Assembly: GCA_018241865.1 (NCBI GenBank)
Contig: JAFECY010000054.1
Coordinates: forward strand, 1 to 6,629
Source: Pseudomonadota bacterium
Lineage (GTDB): Bacteria > Pseudomonadota > Gammaproteobacteria > Burkholderiales > Burkholderiaceae_D
Direction of reading: 5' to 3'
Length of the DNA stretch: 6,629 nucleotides
Position 1 is the stretch's first letter, and each line of letters starts with the position of its first letter. Below the pieces are notes generated by a model. That model did not search any database, had not been told where the DNA came from, and worked only from the letters and a program-made list of their open reading frames with translations. Below, piece after piece: positions 1 through 6,629 of the stretch. The position numbers and the translations under genes are program-made.

Positions 1-2234
1 CCGGTGCCGATCTCAGCACAGTCGAGGCGCGTCGCGCTGCCATGGTCGGCGATACGGCGGCGATTTTTAGCGTGAGCGGTCTGATGGAAAAAATCCTGCA
101 GCGGGAAGGCTGGGCGGACGACAATTCCTTGTCCATCAGTTTGTATGCGGCCGATTCCGCGAAGGAGTCTGAGCTGGTTTACCGCATCGGTGGCGCGCCG
201 ATGGCACAGCCGAATGGGTTGCTGCCGAACTGGTTGTTGCGCGATCAGATGCATTCCATAGCGCGAAAATTCGATGTCGCCGGGCAGTCTTGGTACATGG
301 TGGTATCAGCACCACCGAGTGGTTTGCTTGCCGGACAGCATGGTTCCTTGTATGTATTGATTGGGGGCATGCTGTTTAGTCTATTGGCGGCGGCTTATAT
401 CCAGATACTGGGGTCGCGCAATGCCAGTGTGGAGAAGCTGGTCGAAGAACGCACTGCCGAGGCGCGCCTCGCCAATGAACAATTGACGCACGATATCGCC
501 ATCCGCATTCACACGGAAAAAGAATTGCAGCTTCGCCAGCTTGCCATCGAATCCAGTCAGAATGCGATCATCATCACCAGCGCCCTGCCGCCGACTTATC
601 CGATCGAATACGTCAACCCCGCTTTTGAGCGTATGACTGGCTATGCTGCCGACGAGATATTAGGCAAAAGTATGCGCGTGCTGTGTCGTGACGACACGAA
701 GCAGCCCGGCATCGCCGAGTTCAAGATGGCGACGATCGAGCAGCGCGAAGGGCACGCCGTCATCCGCTGCTATCGCAAGGATGGCAGTTTGTTCTGGAAC
801 GATCTGTACACCTCGCCGGTACGCGATGCCGATGGCAAGGTCACGCATTTCGTCGCCGCCCAGTACGACATCACTGACATGAAGCGTTACGAGGCCGAGC
901 TGGAATTTCAGGCCAATCAAGATACGCTGACCGGGTTGGCCAACCGCAACCTGCTGCGCGATCGTTTGCAGCAGGCGCTGGCTTATGCCGCCCGCTACAA
1001 CCATCCGGTCTGGGTGATCTACATCGATCTCGATCGCTTCAAGTTCATCAACGACACGCTGGGTTTGGCCGCCGGCGACATCTTGCTCAAACAGGTGGCG
1101 GTGCGCCTGCATGAATGTCTGCGTGAAACCGATACTATCGCGCGTCTGGCAGCGGATGAGTTCGTGCTGGTGCTGCCTGAGCGCACCAACGAAAATCAAG
1201 CGATCCATATCATTCAGCGCATCATGGAGTCGATCACCAAACCATTCACGATCGAAGGCCACGAATTTTTCATCACCTGCAGTGCTGGCATGGCGGTGTA
1301 TCCAACGGATGGCGATGACGCCGACACCTTGCTCAAGCATGCCGATCTGGCGATGTATCGTGCCAAGGAAACTGGCCGCAACAATTCCCAGTTTTATACG
1401 CCGGCGATGAACGAACGCGCGCTGGAACGTCTGCGCCTCGAAGGCGATTTGCGTACGGCGTTGGAATACAAACAGTTCGAGTTGCATTACCAACCGCAGG
1501 TTGATTTGTTGAGTGGCCGCATCATTGGCATGGAAGCGTTGATTCGCTGGAATCATCCTCTGTACGGCATGGTGCCGCCCGGTCGCTTCATCGCGCTGGC
1601 GGAAGAAACCGGCCTGATCGTGCCGATTGGCGCGTGGGTGGTGCGCACTGCTTGTCAGCAGCTCAAAGTTTGGCAGGATGCTGGCTACGACCAACTGCGT
1701 ATGGCGGTTAACCTGTCGGCACGGCAGTTCGCTCAACATGATTTGGTCGAATCGATCGCTGCTGTGCTGAAGGAATTTTCCCTCAAGCCAGAATTATTGG
1801 AAATCGAACTGACCGAAAGTTTGGTGATGACCGACATCGATCAAGCGATCCGCATCCTGCGTGATTTCGCTGCGCTGGGTGTGCAAGTGTCGATCGATGA
1901 TTTCGGCACCGGCTACTCCAGTCTGTCTTATCTCAAGCGACTGCCGATCGATGTGATGAAGATCGACCAGTCCTTCGTGCGTGATATTTCGGTTGATCCC
2001 GACGATGCTGCCATTGTCGCCACCATCATTTCGTTGGCGCATAACCTGCGTCTGCATGTGATTGCCGAGGGTGTGGAAACGGCAGAGCAGCTGCAATACC
2101 TGCGGCAACACAACTGTGACGCGATCCAAGGCTATTATTTCAGCAAGCCGGTGCCGGCTGACCAGTTCGAACTGTTGCTGCGGCAAGGTAAGCGGCTGAG
2201 TGTCGATGGTGCATCGGCTGCCGCATCTTCCTGA
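1..2234 (+). CDS. CHASE-PAS-GGDEF-EAL c-di-GMP signalling protein, probable phosphodiesterase (5' partial)
   Basis: The reading frame is open from the left edge (first full codon at 3), so the true start lies outside. Residues are numbered from the first in-window ATG at 42. Residues before it (GADLSTVEARRAAM) and up to about 98 resemble the C-terminal part of a periplasmic CHASE sensor. A membrane helix follows (about 103-123), then a signalling coiled coil (125-160), PAS/PAC (about 165-285), GGDEF (294-455) and EAL (about 470-715). The GGDEF domain keeps D329, N337 and D338, but its signature is AADEF (370-374), so cyclase activity is doubtful. The inhibitory-site RxxD (RETD, 361-364) remains. 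The EAL domain has E498 (EAL), N557, E589, E592, D619-D620 (DDFGTGYSSL), K640, E676 and Q696, the set needed for c-di-GMP hydrolysis. Inferred role: an inner-membrane phosphodiesterase responding to an extracytoplasmic ligand, with the GGDEF domain acting as a regulatory module. The ligand is unknown. Confidence 0.93.
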   Translation, partial: GADLSTVEARRAAMVGDTAAIFSVSGLMEKILQREGWADDNSLSISLYAADSAKESELVYRIGGAPMAQPNGLLPNWLLRDQMHSIARKFDVAGQSWYMVVSAPPSGLLAGQHGSLYVLIGGMLFSLLAAAYIQILGSRNASVEKLVEERTAEARLANEQLTHDIAIRIHTEKELQLRQLAIESSQNAIIITSALPPTYPIEYVNPAFERMTGYAADEILGKSMRVLCRDDTKQPGIAEFKMATIEQREGHAVIRCYRKDGSLFWNDLYTSPVRDADGKVTHFVAAQYDITDMKRYEAELEFQANQDTLTGLANRNLLRDRLQQALAYAARYNHPVWVIYIDLDRFKFINDTLGLAAGDILLKQVAVRLHECLRETDTIARLAADEFVLVLPERTNENQAIHIIQRIMESITKPFTIEGHEFFITCSAGMAVYPTDGDDADTLLKHADLAMYRAKETGRNNSQFYTPAMNERALERLRLEGDLRTALEYKQFELHYQPQVDLLSGRIIGMEALIRWNHPLYGMVPPGRFIALAEETGLIVPIGAWVVRTACQQLKVWQDAGYDQLRMAVNLSARQFAQHDLVESIAAVLKEFSLKPELLEIELTESLVMTDIDQAIRILRDFAALGVQVSIDDFGTGYSSLSYLKRLPIDVMKIDQSFVRDISVDPDDAAIVATIISLAHNLRLHVIAEGVETAEQLQYLRQHNCDAIQGYYFSKPVPADQFELLLRQGKRLSVDGASAAASS

Positions 2235-2259
2235 GTATGTACTCATCCTGATAGAAGCA

Positions 2260-3231
2260 ATGACGAATTCCCATCGACACGATCATGCGCATGCTCATGC
2301 TCATGCTCATGCACACGATCACCATCACCATGCACCGGTCGCGGGACATGAACGCGCCTTCCTGATTGCCATCATTCTGAATTCCATCTTCGTAGCGGTC
2401 GAATTCACCTATGGCTTGATAGCTGATTCAACCGCCCTCATGGCCGATGCTGGGCACAATCTATCTGATGTGTTGGCGCTGGGACTGGCTTGGGGCGCGG
2501 CGCTATTGGCCAAACGACAGCCGAGCAATCGCTATACCTACGGCTTGCGTAGCAGTTCGATCATCGCCGCTTTACTCAATGCCATGTTGTTGTTGCTGGT
2601 TTGCGGTGCAATCGCTTGGGAAGCGGTGCGCCGCTTCGCCGCGCCGGAGCCGGTCGCCGGCATGACGGTGGCGGTGGTGGCCGCCATCGGCATCGTCATC
2701 AATGGTGGTTCGGCCTTGCTGTTCATGGCCGGTAGCAAAAATGACCTGAACTTGCGCGGTGCTTACTTGCACATGGCGGCCGACGCTGCCGTGTCGCTCG
2801 GCGTGTTGATCGCCGGTGTGGTGATGCTGGCCACCGGCTGGACGTGGCCCGACCCAGTGATTAGCTTGGTCATCGTCGCGGTGGTGTTGTTCAGTACATG
2901 GGGACTGTTGCGTGATGCCCTGCAACTGTCATTGAACGCCGTGCCGCCACATATCGATCCTGAGGCGGTGGCGGCTTTCTTGGCGCAACAACCGGGCGTG
3001 GTAGCCATGCACGATTTGCATATCTGGGGCATGAGTACTACGGAGAGTGCGCTGACTGCCTCCCTAGAAATGCCGCAAGGGCATCCTGGCGACGACTTCA
3101 TTGACGAACTGGCGGCGCGGTTGGAACAGGAATTCGCGATTCACCACAGCACGCTGCAGATACGGCAAGGACCGGGAGCACAGGCTTGCGCGTTGATCGA
3201 ACAAAAATCCGCAGAGGAATCGGTCAGGTAA
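2260..3231 (+). CDS. zitB: Cation diffusion facilitator zinc exporter, ZitB-like
   Basis: This is a 323-residue CDF-family antiporter, expected to export Zn2+ (perhaps Cd2+ or Co2+) from the cytoplasm in exchange for protons. The N-terminal 24 residues are a His-rich tail. Six membrane helices follow (about 33-54, 58-82, 100-120, 132-157, 168-190, 198-217), then a cytoplasmic C-terminal domain containing HDLHIWGMSTTESALTASLEM-like CDF sequence. The metal-site pairs are H66/D70 in helix 2 (DAGHNLSD) and H171/D175 in helix 5 (HMAAD), the HxxxD/HxxxD arrangement typical of zinc-selective members. I chose the ATG at 2260, 25 bases after the upstream stop. A GTG at 2200 in the same frame would overlap the upstream gene and add 20 residues that do not look like the family. 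The Shine-Dalgarno before 2260 is weak, so translation may be coupled to gene 1. The symbol is by family resemblance; czcD or dmeF naming is possible. Confidence 0.9.
   Translation: MTNSHRHDHAHAHAHAHAHDHHHHAPVAGHERAFLIAIILNSIFVAVEFTYGLIADSTALMADAGHNLSDVLALGLAWGAALLAKRQPSNRYTYGLRSSSIIAALLNAMLLLLVCGAIAWEAVRRFAAPEPVAGMTVAVVAAIGIVINGGSALLFMAGSKNDLNLRGAYLHMAADAAVSLGVLIAGVVMLATGWTWPDPVISLVIVAVVLFSTWGLLRDALQLSLNAVPPHIDPEAVAAFLAQQPGVVAMHDLHIWGMSTTESALTASLEMPQGHPGDDFIDELAARLEQEFAIHHSTLQIRQGPGAQACALIEQKSAEESVR
2284..2313 (+). repeat. Hexameric His-Ala codon tandem repeat
   Basis: Five consecutive six-base units of CAT plus an Ala codon (GCG, GCT, GCT, GCT, GCA) encode (His-Ala)5 in the N-terminal tail of the zinc exporter. 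A further run of His codons (CAC GAT CAC CAT CAC CAT) follows directly. Because the unit is two codons long, gain or loss of a copy would change tail length without breaking the frame. His-rich tails in CDF proteins are thought to bind metal; this stretch is probably a zinc-binding or zinc-sensing extension. Confidence 0.85.
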
Positions 3232-3271
3232 AGCGCGCCACTATTTTTCTCGACCAGAATGAGGGGGCATC

Positions 3272-4663
3272 ATGGCAAACGTCCGTACCGAAAAAGACAG
3301 CTTCGGCCCCATCGATGTGCCGGCAGACCACCTGTGGGGTGCGCAGACCCAGCGTTCGCTGGCCTTCTTTCACATATCCGATGAGCGCATGCCGGAACAG
3401 TTGATCCTAGCGCTGGCGGAAGTCAAGCGCGCTTGCGCGCAAGCCAATCATGCGCTCGGCCGACTCGATGCCGCCAAGGCCGATGCCATCGTGCAGGCGG
3501 CCGATGAGGTGATGGCGCGTCAGCACAGCAATGAATTTCCGTTGTCGGTCTGGCAGACCGGCTCCGGCACACAGAGCAACATGAACGTCAACGAAGTGCT
3601 GGCCAATCGCGCATCTGAATTGCTGGGCGGCGAGCGTGGCGAACGACGATTGGTGCATCCGAACGACGATGTCAACCTCGGCCAATCTTCCAACGACATT
3701 TTTCCCACCGCCATGCATGTGGCTGCCGTTGTCGCCATCGAGCGGACGCTGCTGCCGGCGCTGCACGATTTGCGCGCGATGCTGGAGGCGAAGTCGCACG
3801 CCTTCGCTGGCATCGTCAAAATCGGCCGCACGCATCTGCAAGACGCTACACCGCTGACGCTCGGGCAGGAATTTTCCGGCTATGTCGCGCAATTAACGTT
3901 AGCGGAAAATGCGATCCGCGCGAGTTTGCCGGCGCTGTGCCAACTGGCTGCTGGCGGCACGGCGGTCGGCACAGGGCTGAACACCCACGCCGAATTTGGC
4001 GTGCGTGTTGCTGCCGGTCTGGCGCAGCGGCTCGGCTTGCCCTTCGTCAGCGCGCCCAACAAATTTGCCGCGCTGGCCGGACACGAGGCGCTGCTGGCCG
4101 CGCATGGTGGTTTGAAGACATTAGCGGCCAGCTTGATGAAGATCGCCAACGACATTCGCTGGCTGGCCTCCGGCCCGCGTTCCGGGTTGGGCGAAATCGC
4201 CATTCCTGAAAATGAACCCGGTAGCTCCATCATGCCGGGCAAAGTGAATCCGACGCAGGCCGAGGCGCTGACCATGTTGTGTTGTCAGGTGATGGGCAAC
4301 GATGTGGCGATCGGCATCGGCGGCGCGTCCGGCAACTTCGAGCTGAACGTGTTCAAACCGTTGATCGCGCACAATTTTCTGCAAAGCGTGCGCTTGTTGG
4401 CCGATGGCATGCGTAGTTTCGAGGCGCATTGCGTGCGTGGTATCGAAGCCAAACAGGATCGCATCGCCGAATTGATGGAACGTTCGTTGATGTTGGTGAC
4501 TGCGTTGGCACCGCATATCGGCTACGACCGTGCCGCGCAGATCGCCAAGCAGGCGCACAAGCAGGGCACGACCCTGAAGGAAGCGGCGCTGGCGCTCGGC
4601 TACGTCAGCGCCGAGGATTTCGAGCGTTGGGTGCGGCCGGAACACATGACACGACCGGATTAG
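3272..4663 (+). CDS. fumC: Fumarate hydratase class II (FumC)
   Basis: FumC reversibly hydrates fumarate to L-malate in the TCA cycle. It is a cytoplasmic homotetramer without an iron-sulfur cluster. The 463 residues compare with 467 in E. coli FumC, and checked functional residues fall at the same numbers: S98-G99-T100, the second-site H129-x-N131-D132 (HPNDD), S139-S140-N141 (GQSSND), catalytic H188 (GRTHLQDAT), catalytic S318 in the signature [11 protein letters not shown] (317-327), K324, N326 and E331. The protein is full length without frameshifts. The ATG at 3272 follows a GAGGGGG Shine-Dalgarno (3261-3267). The gap to the exporter gene is 40 bases, so co-transcription with the upstream genes is possible but not shown. 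The related fumarase/aspartase superfamily members AspA and ArgH are unlikely because the residues and length match FumC so closely. Confidence 0.97.
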   Translation: MANVRTEKDSFGPIDVPADHLWGAQTQRSLAFFHISDERMPEQLILALAEVKRACAQANHALGRLDAAKADAIVQAADEVMARQHSNEFPLSVWQTGSGTQSNMNVNEVLANRASELLGGERGERRLVHPNDDVNLGQSSNDIFPTAMHVAAVVAIERTLLPALHDLRAMLEAKSHAFAGIVKIGRTHLQDATPLTLGQEFSGYVAQLTLAENAIRASLPALCQLAAGGTAVGTGLNTHAEFGVRVAAGLAQRLGLPFVSAPNKFAALAGHEALLAAHGGLKTLAASLMKIANDIRWLASGPRSGLGEIAIPENEPGSSIMPGKVNPTQAEALTMLCCQVMGNDVAIGIGGASGNFELNVFKPLIAHNFLQSVRLLADGMRSFEAHCVRGIEAKQDRIAELMERSLMLVTALAPHIGYDRAAQIAKQAHKQGTTLKEAALALGYVSAEDFERWVRPEHMTRPD

Positions 4664-4704
4664 CGAGGCATATTTCCGATAAGCATCACGCGCGACTTCT
4701 CGCA

Positions 4705-4734
4705 TTGCCAAGCGGTAGCGATTCCGCCCATAAT
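4705..4734 (+). promoter_or_regulatory. Candidate sigma70 promoter for the zinc-ribbon gene
   Basis: TTGCCA (4705-4710) and CATAAT (4729-4734) each match the -35 and -10 consensus at five of six positions and are separated by 18 bases. The predicted start of transcription is near 4741, giving a leader of about 50 bases. The site lies in the only sizeable gap of the window (4664-4789) and faces the zinc-ribbon gene. No clear rho-independent terminator was found after fumC, so some readthrough into this unit is possible. Confidence 0.5.
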
Positions 4735-4778
4735 GCGCTCAGTTTATTTTCTGTCATTCATTTTTGTTGCATAGGTTG

Positions 4779-4786
4779 AAGGAGGT
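4779..4786 (+). promoter_or_regulatory. Strong Shine-Dalgarno AAGGAGGT deciding a GTG start
   Basis: AAGGAGGT is an almost perfect anti-16S match. It sits three bases before the GTG at 4790, a somewhat short spacing. The same frame meets a TAG stop at 4772-4774 and has no other start codon before the zinc ribbons, so this site fixes the GTG as the start of the zinc-ribbon gene. Confidence 0.8.
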
Positions 4787-4789
4787 CTC

Positions 4790-5836
4790 GTGGCTCGACA
4801 TCATTGCGGCGCGGAAAACGCCGATCACGTCAAATTCTGTAGTGGCTGCGGCGAGAAGCTGCCAGTCGCGGCACCGGTGGCGGAGTCTGCGACCAATGCG
4901 TGCCCAGTTTGCGCGACGCCGAACAAACCCGGCGCGAAATTTTGCGGCAAGTGCGGCGCTGGCATGAACGTTGTGGCTGCAGCGGCTGCACCTGTCTCCG
5001 CTCCTGTTTCGTCGCCAGCACCCGCACCCGCCGATGTCGCGCAACCAAGCTTGATTCCAGAACCGGCAATTGCACCACCAGCACCAGCAGCTACAGCGAA
5101 AATCGCCACATCGACCGCATCGGCTGTTCCACCTACCACCCGCGCCGCAAGCATTCCCGATGCCGCGCCCGGCGGTAACAAGAACGCCATCATGGTGTTG
5201 ATCGGCGCGGTGCTGGTGGCCGCGTTGGCGCTCGGCGGTTGGTGGATGTTCGGCAAGAAAACTGGCACGGACGCTGCTGCCTCCACGCAGGAAACATCGT
5301 CGGCATCGGCAATGGCATCCGCCTCGGCCTCGGCTGAATCTGCAGCCGCTTCCGCTTCAGCTTCTGACAGCGCGTCGAACGATGCATCGGCTAGCGCAAC
5401 AGCGGCCGCGAGCGAATCGGCCGACGCCAAACCAGCCACGCCGCAACCGGATCCTGCCGCCGATCAAAAGGCCGCCAAGGATGAGCAAGCCATGAAAGAC
5501 GAACAGGCTGCCAGGGACGAGAAGGCGCGTCATCTGCGCGAAGAACGCACTCGCAAGAAGGCCGAGCAGGAAGCGCAGCGGCGCGACGCGGAAGCCGCGC
5601 GTCGTCGTGAAGCCGATGAACGCGCACGCGCCGACGAAGCAAACCGCGCCCGCCAGCAACAGCAAGCTGCCGGTGGTTCGGTGCAACAGACTTGCGCCAA
5701 TGCCGGCAACGCGATCATGCGCAACCTGTGCGAAACCCGCGAATGCTCACGCCCGAGTTTGTTCAACACCGCCTACTGTGTCGAATTCAGGCGGCGCTAC
5801 AACCAAAACAACAACAATAACGACCTGCATTTCTGA
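4790..5836 (+). CDS. Zinc-ribbon, single-pass membrane protein with coiled coil and four-Cys C-terminal module (function unknown)
   Basis: A 348-residue protein starting at GTG. Two zinc-ribbon units lie at the N-terminus. The first has C6, C17 and C20 but R3 where a fourth Cys is expected. The second is complete: CPVC (38-41) and CGKC (52-55). A Pro/Ala-rich linker (about 60-127) leads to one membrane helix (133-154). Beyond it come a Ser/Ala-rich low-complexity segment (about 170-213), a highly charged Lys/Arg/Glu/Ala coiled coil (about 225-293) and a compact C-terminal module with C302, C314, C319 and C330, ending in an Asn-rich tail. If the N-terminus is cytoplasmic, as zinc ribbons suggest, the coiled coil and Cys module are periplasmic and could hold disulfides; topology is not proven. 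Similar zinc-ribbon/membrane proteins occur as hypothetical proteins in Betaproteobacteria, but I do not recognise a defined function. The next gene is 41 bases downstream and probably co-transcribed. A scaffold or envelope-associated role is only a guess. Confidence 0.85.
   Translation: MARHHCGAENADHVKFCSGCGEKLPVAAPVAESATNACPVCATPNKPGAKFCGKCGAGMNVVAAAAAPVSAPVSSPAPAPADVAQPSLIPEPAIAPPAPAATAKIATSTASAVPPTTRAASIPDAAPGGNKNAIMVLIGAVLVAALALGGWWMFGKKTGTDAAASTQETSSASAMASASASAESAAASASASDSASNDASASATAAASESADAKPATPQPDPAADQKAAKDEQAMKDEQAARDEKARHLREERTRKKAEQEAQRRDAEAARRREADERARADEANRARQQQQAAGGSVQQTCANAGNAIMRNLCETRECSRPSLFNTAYCVEFRRRYNQNNNNNDLHF
5297..5428 (+). repeat. Ser/Ala-codon low-complexity tract
   Basis: An imperfect run of TCN and GCN codons (with some AGC, GAA and GAC) encodes an Ala-Ser rich stretch, residues about 170-213 of the zinc-ribbon membrane protein, just after the membrane helix. 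It is degenerate at the DNA level rather than a clean tandem array. It probably forms a flexible spacer between the membrane and the coiled coil. Confidence 0.6.
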
Positions 5837-5865
5837 TTGCCATCCACCGCACGACCACACCAAAA

Positions 5866-5871
5866 AAGGGG
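5866..5871 (+). promoter_or_regulatory. Shine-Dalgarno AAGGGG for the terminal membrane-protein gene
   Basis: AAGGGG lies six bases before the ATG at 5878, within an A-rich run (5862-5867). It supports the 5878 start for the last gene, whose frame has no stop before the window ends. No separate promoter is evident in the 41-base gap, which fits co-transcription with the zinc-ribbon gene. Confidence 0.7.
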
Positions 5872-5877
5872 AAATCG

Positions 5878-6629
5878 ATGACTCAATCCACCACCACACC
5901 ACGTTCCGCGCCGCTACTGTCCGCGCTTGATTCGCTGCTGGCGGCGATTAGCGCTTACCGCAATTTGCGCGCCATCGCCTTGATGGGCATGACCTTTATT
6001 GCGGCGGCGATCGTCGCAGCGCTATTTGGTGTGTTAGCCAATGTCACCAACACCGCTTTCGTAGCCGCACTGGGCGGCTTGTTGGCGATGCTGACCGTGC
6101 TGTACGGTGCGAACGCAGTCGGCATCATGCTGATGCGCGACGCGCAAGAGCAGGAACCGTGCGGCATCATGGACGCAGTCATGCAATCGTTGTTCACGAC
6201 CCATCGTTTGATCGCGGTCGCTTTCTTGGAAGGCTTGATCGTGTTGGCGGCGGTGCTGGTGGTTTTGCTGGCGCTGTTGATCTGCAAAATTCCCGGTTTG
6301 GGCCCGGTGCTGTTTACGGTGGTCTTCCCCTTGTCGGCCGTGTTCCTCGGCATGTTGGTGTTCGCGCTGTTCTACGTCATGTTCCCGCTGGCTGGTCCGG
6401 CGGTTTGGACCGGCTGCAATACCTTCCAAGTGCTGGCGCGGCTGAACATGTTGGCGCGTCGCCGTTTGCTTGAAGTCGTCACCCAGCAGATCGTGTTGTT
6501 CATCATCGTTGGCTTTGTCGCTGGCGTTATTTTTTCGATGGTTATGATCGGCTTTGGCATGGCTACGGGTTTGTCGGCAGCGGTGGTGGGCTTCGGCGGC
6601 GGCTTGGGCGGCATGCTGAATCCGTATGC
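5878..6629 (+). CDS. Polytopic inner-membrane protein of unknown function (3' partial)
   Basis: The frame starting at ATG 5878 stays open to the right edge, giving 250 complete codons, so the gene is cut by the window. The N-terminus MTQSTTTPRSAPLL is short and polar. A likely amphipathic or loop region precedes about six hydrophobic segments: about 32-54, 61-86, 111-136, 143-172, 205-229 and 232-247. Short polar loops include RDAQEQEPCG (87-96) and a basic loop LNMLARRRLLEV (189-200), which probably faces the cytoplasm. The last visible segment is Gly-rich (GFGGGLGGM, 238-246). I recognise no transporter, enzyme or secretion motif, and the sequence may belong to an uncharacterised membrane family. 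It follows the zinc-ribbon gene by 41 bases with a good ribosome binding site, suggesting the two products work in the same membrane process. Codon choice resembles its neighbours, with no sign of foreign origin. Confidence 0.85.
   Translation, partial: MTQSTTTPRSAPLLSALDSLLAAISAYRNLRAIALMGMTFIAAAIVAALFGVLANVTNTAFVAALGGLLAMLTVLYGANAVGIMLMRDAQEQEPCGIMDAVMQSLFTTHRLIAVAFLEGLIVLAAVLVVLLALLICKIPGLGPVLFTVVFPLSAVFLGMLVFALFYVMFPLAGPAVWTGCNTFQVLARLNMLARRRLLEVVTQQIVLFIIVGFVAGVIFSMVMIGFGMATGLSAAVVGFGGGLGGMLNPY

Noticed and set aside
660..1739. A 359-codon open frame on the - strand inside the GGDEF/EAL gene
   Set aside because: It is antisense to clear PAS, GGDEF and EAL domains. The translation resembles no family and is rich in His, Arg and Gln, as expected for the reverse complement of a GC-biased gene.
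2200..2259. GTG at 2200 as the start of the zinc exporter
   Set aside because: It would overlap the upstream gene by 35 bases and add 20 residues without family resemblance. The ATG at 2260 sits directly before the typical His-rich tail.
3232..3271. A separate promoter for fumC around TATTTT (3242-3247)
   Set aside because: No -35 hexamer lies at suitable spacing; the nearest TTGATC (3192-3197) is far too distant.
4121..4711. A 196-codon open frame on the - strand over the 3' half of fumC
   Set aside because: It is a shadow of fumC, whose full set of catalytic residues is on the + strand, and the translation looks like no protein family.
4712..4727. GCGG...CCGC inverted repeat after fumC as a terminator
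   Set aside because: The stem is only four base pairs with an eight-base loop, there is no following T tract, and it falls in the spacer of the promoter candidate.
4825..5439. A 204-codon Ala-rich open frame on the - strand
   Set aside because: It is antisense to the zinc-ribbon/Ala-rich gene. Its Ala richness comes from reverse-complemented GC-rich Ala/Ser/Pro codons, and the + frame has the zinc ribbons and strong Shine-Dalgarno.
5801..5826. A/C-rich Asn-codon run at the end of the zinc-ribbon gene as a tandem repeat element
   Set aside because: It is only a short AAC/AAT/CAA stretch encoding an Asn-rich tail, too short and irregular to call a repeat element.

Overview
The window reads as ordinary chromosomal DNA from a moderately GC-rich Gram-negative bacterium. 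The protein styles (a CHASE/PAS/GGDEF/EAL protein, a compact class II fumarase, an Ala/Ser-rich zinc-ribbon protein) suggest a betaproteobacterium, perhaps Burkholderiales/Oxalobacteraceae. That placement is an inference from protein character, not from a marker gene. All five genes lie on the + strand. There is no sign of a mobile element, a phage, a CRISPR array, or a tRNA or rRNA.

Layout. (1) Positions 1-2234 hold the 3' part of a large membrane c-di-GMP signalling protein: the end of a CHASE sensor, one membrane helix, a coiled coil, PAS, GGDEF and EAL. Its GGDEF motif is degenerate (AADEF), the RxxD inhibitory-site motif is kept and the EAL domain looks fully catalytic, so it is most likely a phosphodiesterase. 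(2) Positions 2260-3231 encode a cation-diffusion-facilitator zinc exporter (ZitB type) with a His-Ala repeat tail. It starts 25 bases after gene 1. (3) Positions 3272-4663 encode FumC, the iron-independent fumarase; all active-site residues I checked fall at their E. coli FumC numbers. The gaps of 25 and 40 bases make genes 1-3 a possible single transcription unit, although their functions are not obviously linked.

(4) A 126-base gap carries a good sigma70-like promoter candidate (4705-4734) and a near-perfect Shine-Dalgarno. It leads into a GTG-started gene (4790-5836) for a single-pass membrane protein with two N-terminal zinc ribbons, an Ala/Ser-rich segment, a highly charged coiled coil and a four-cysteine C-terminal module. 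(5) After 41 bases, a good ribosome binding site starts a polytopic membrane protein (5878 onward) that is still open at the right edge. Genes 4 and 5 look like a two-gene unit. I do not recognise a function for either, and they are the most interesting part of the window. I see no convincing new defence, RNA or mobile system here.
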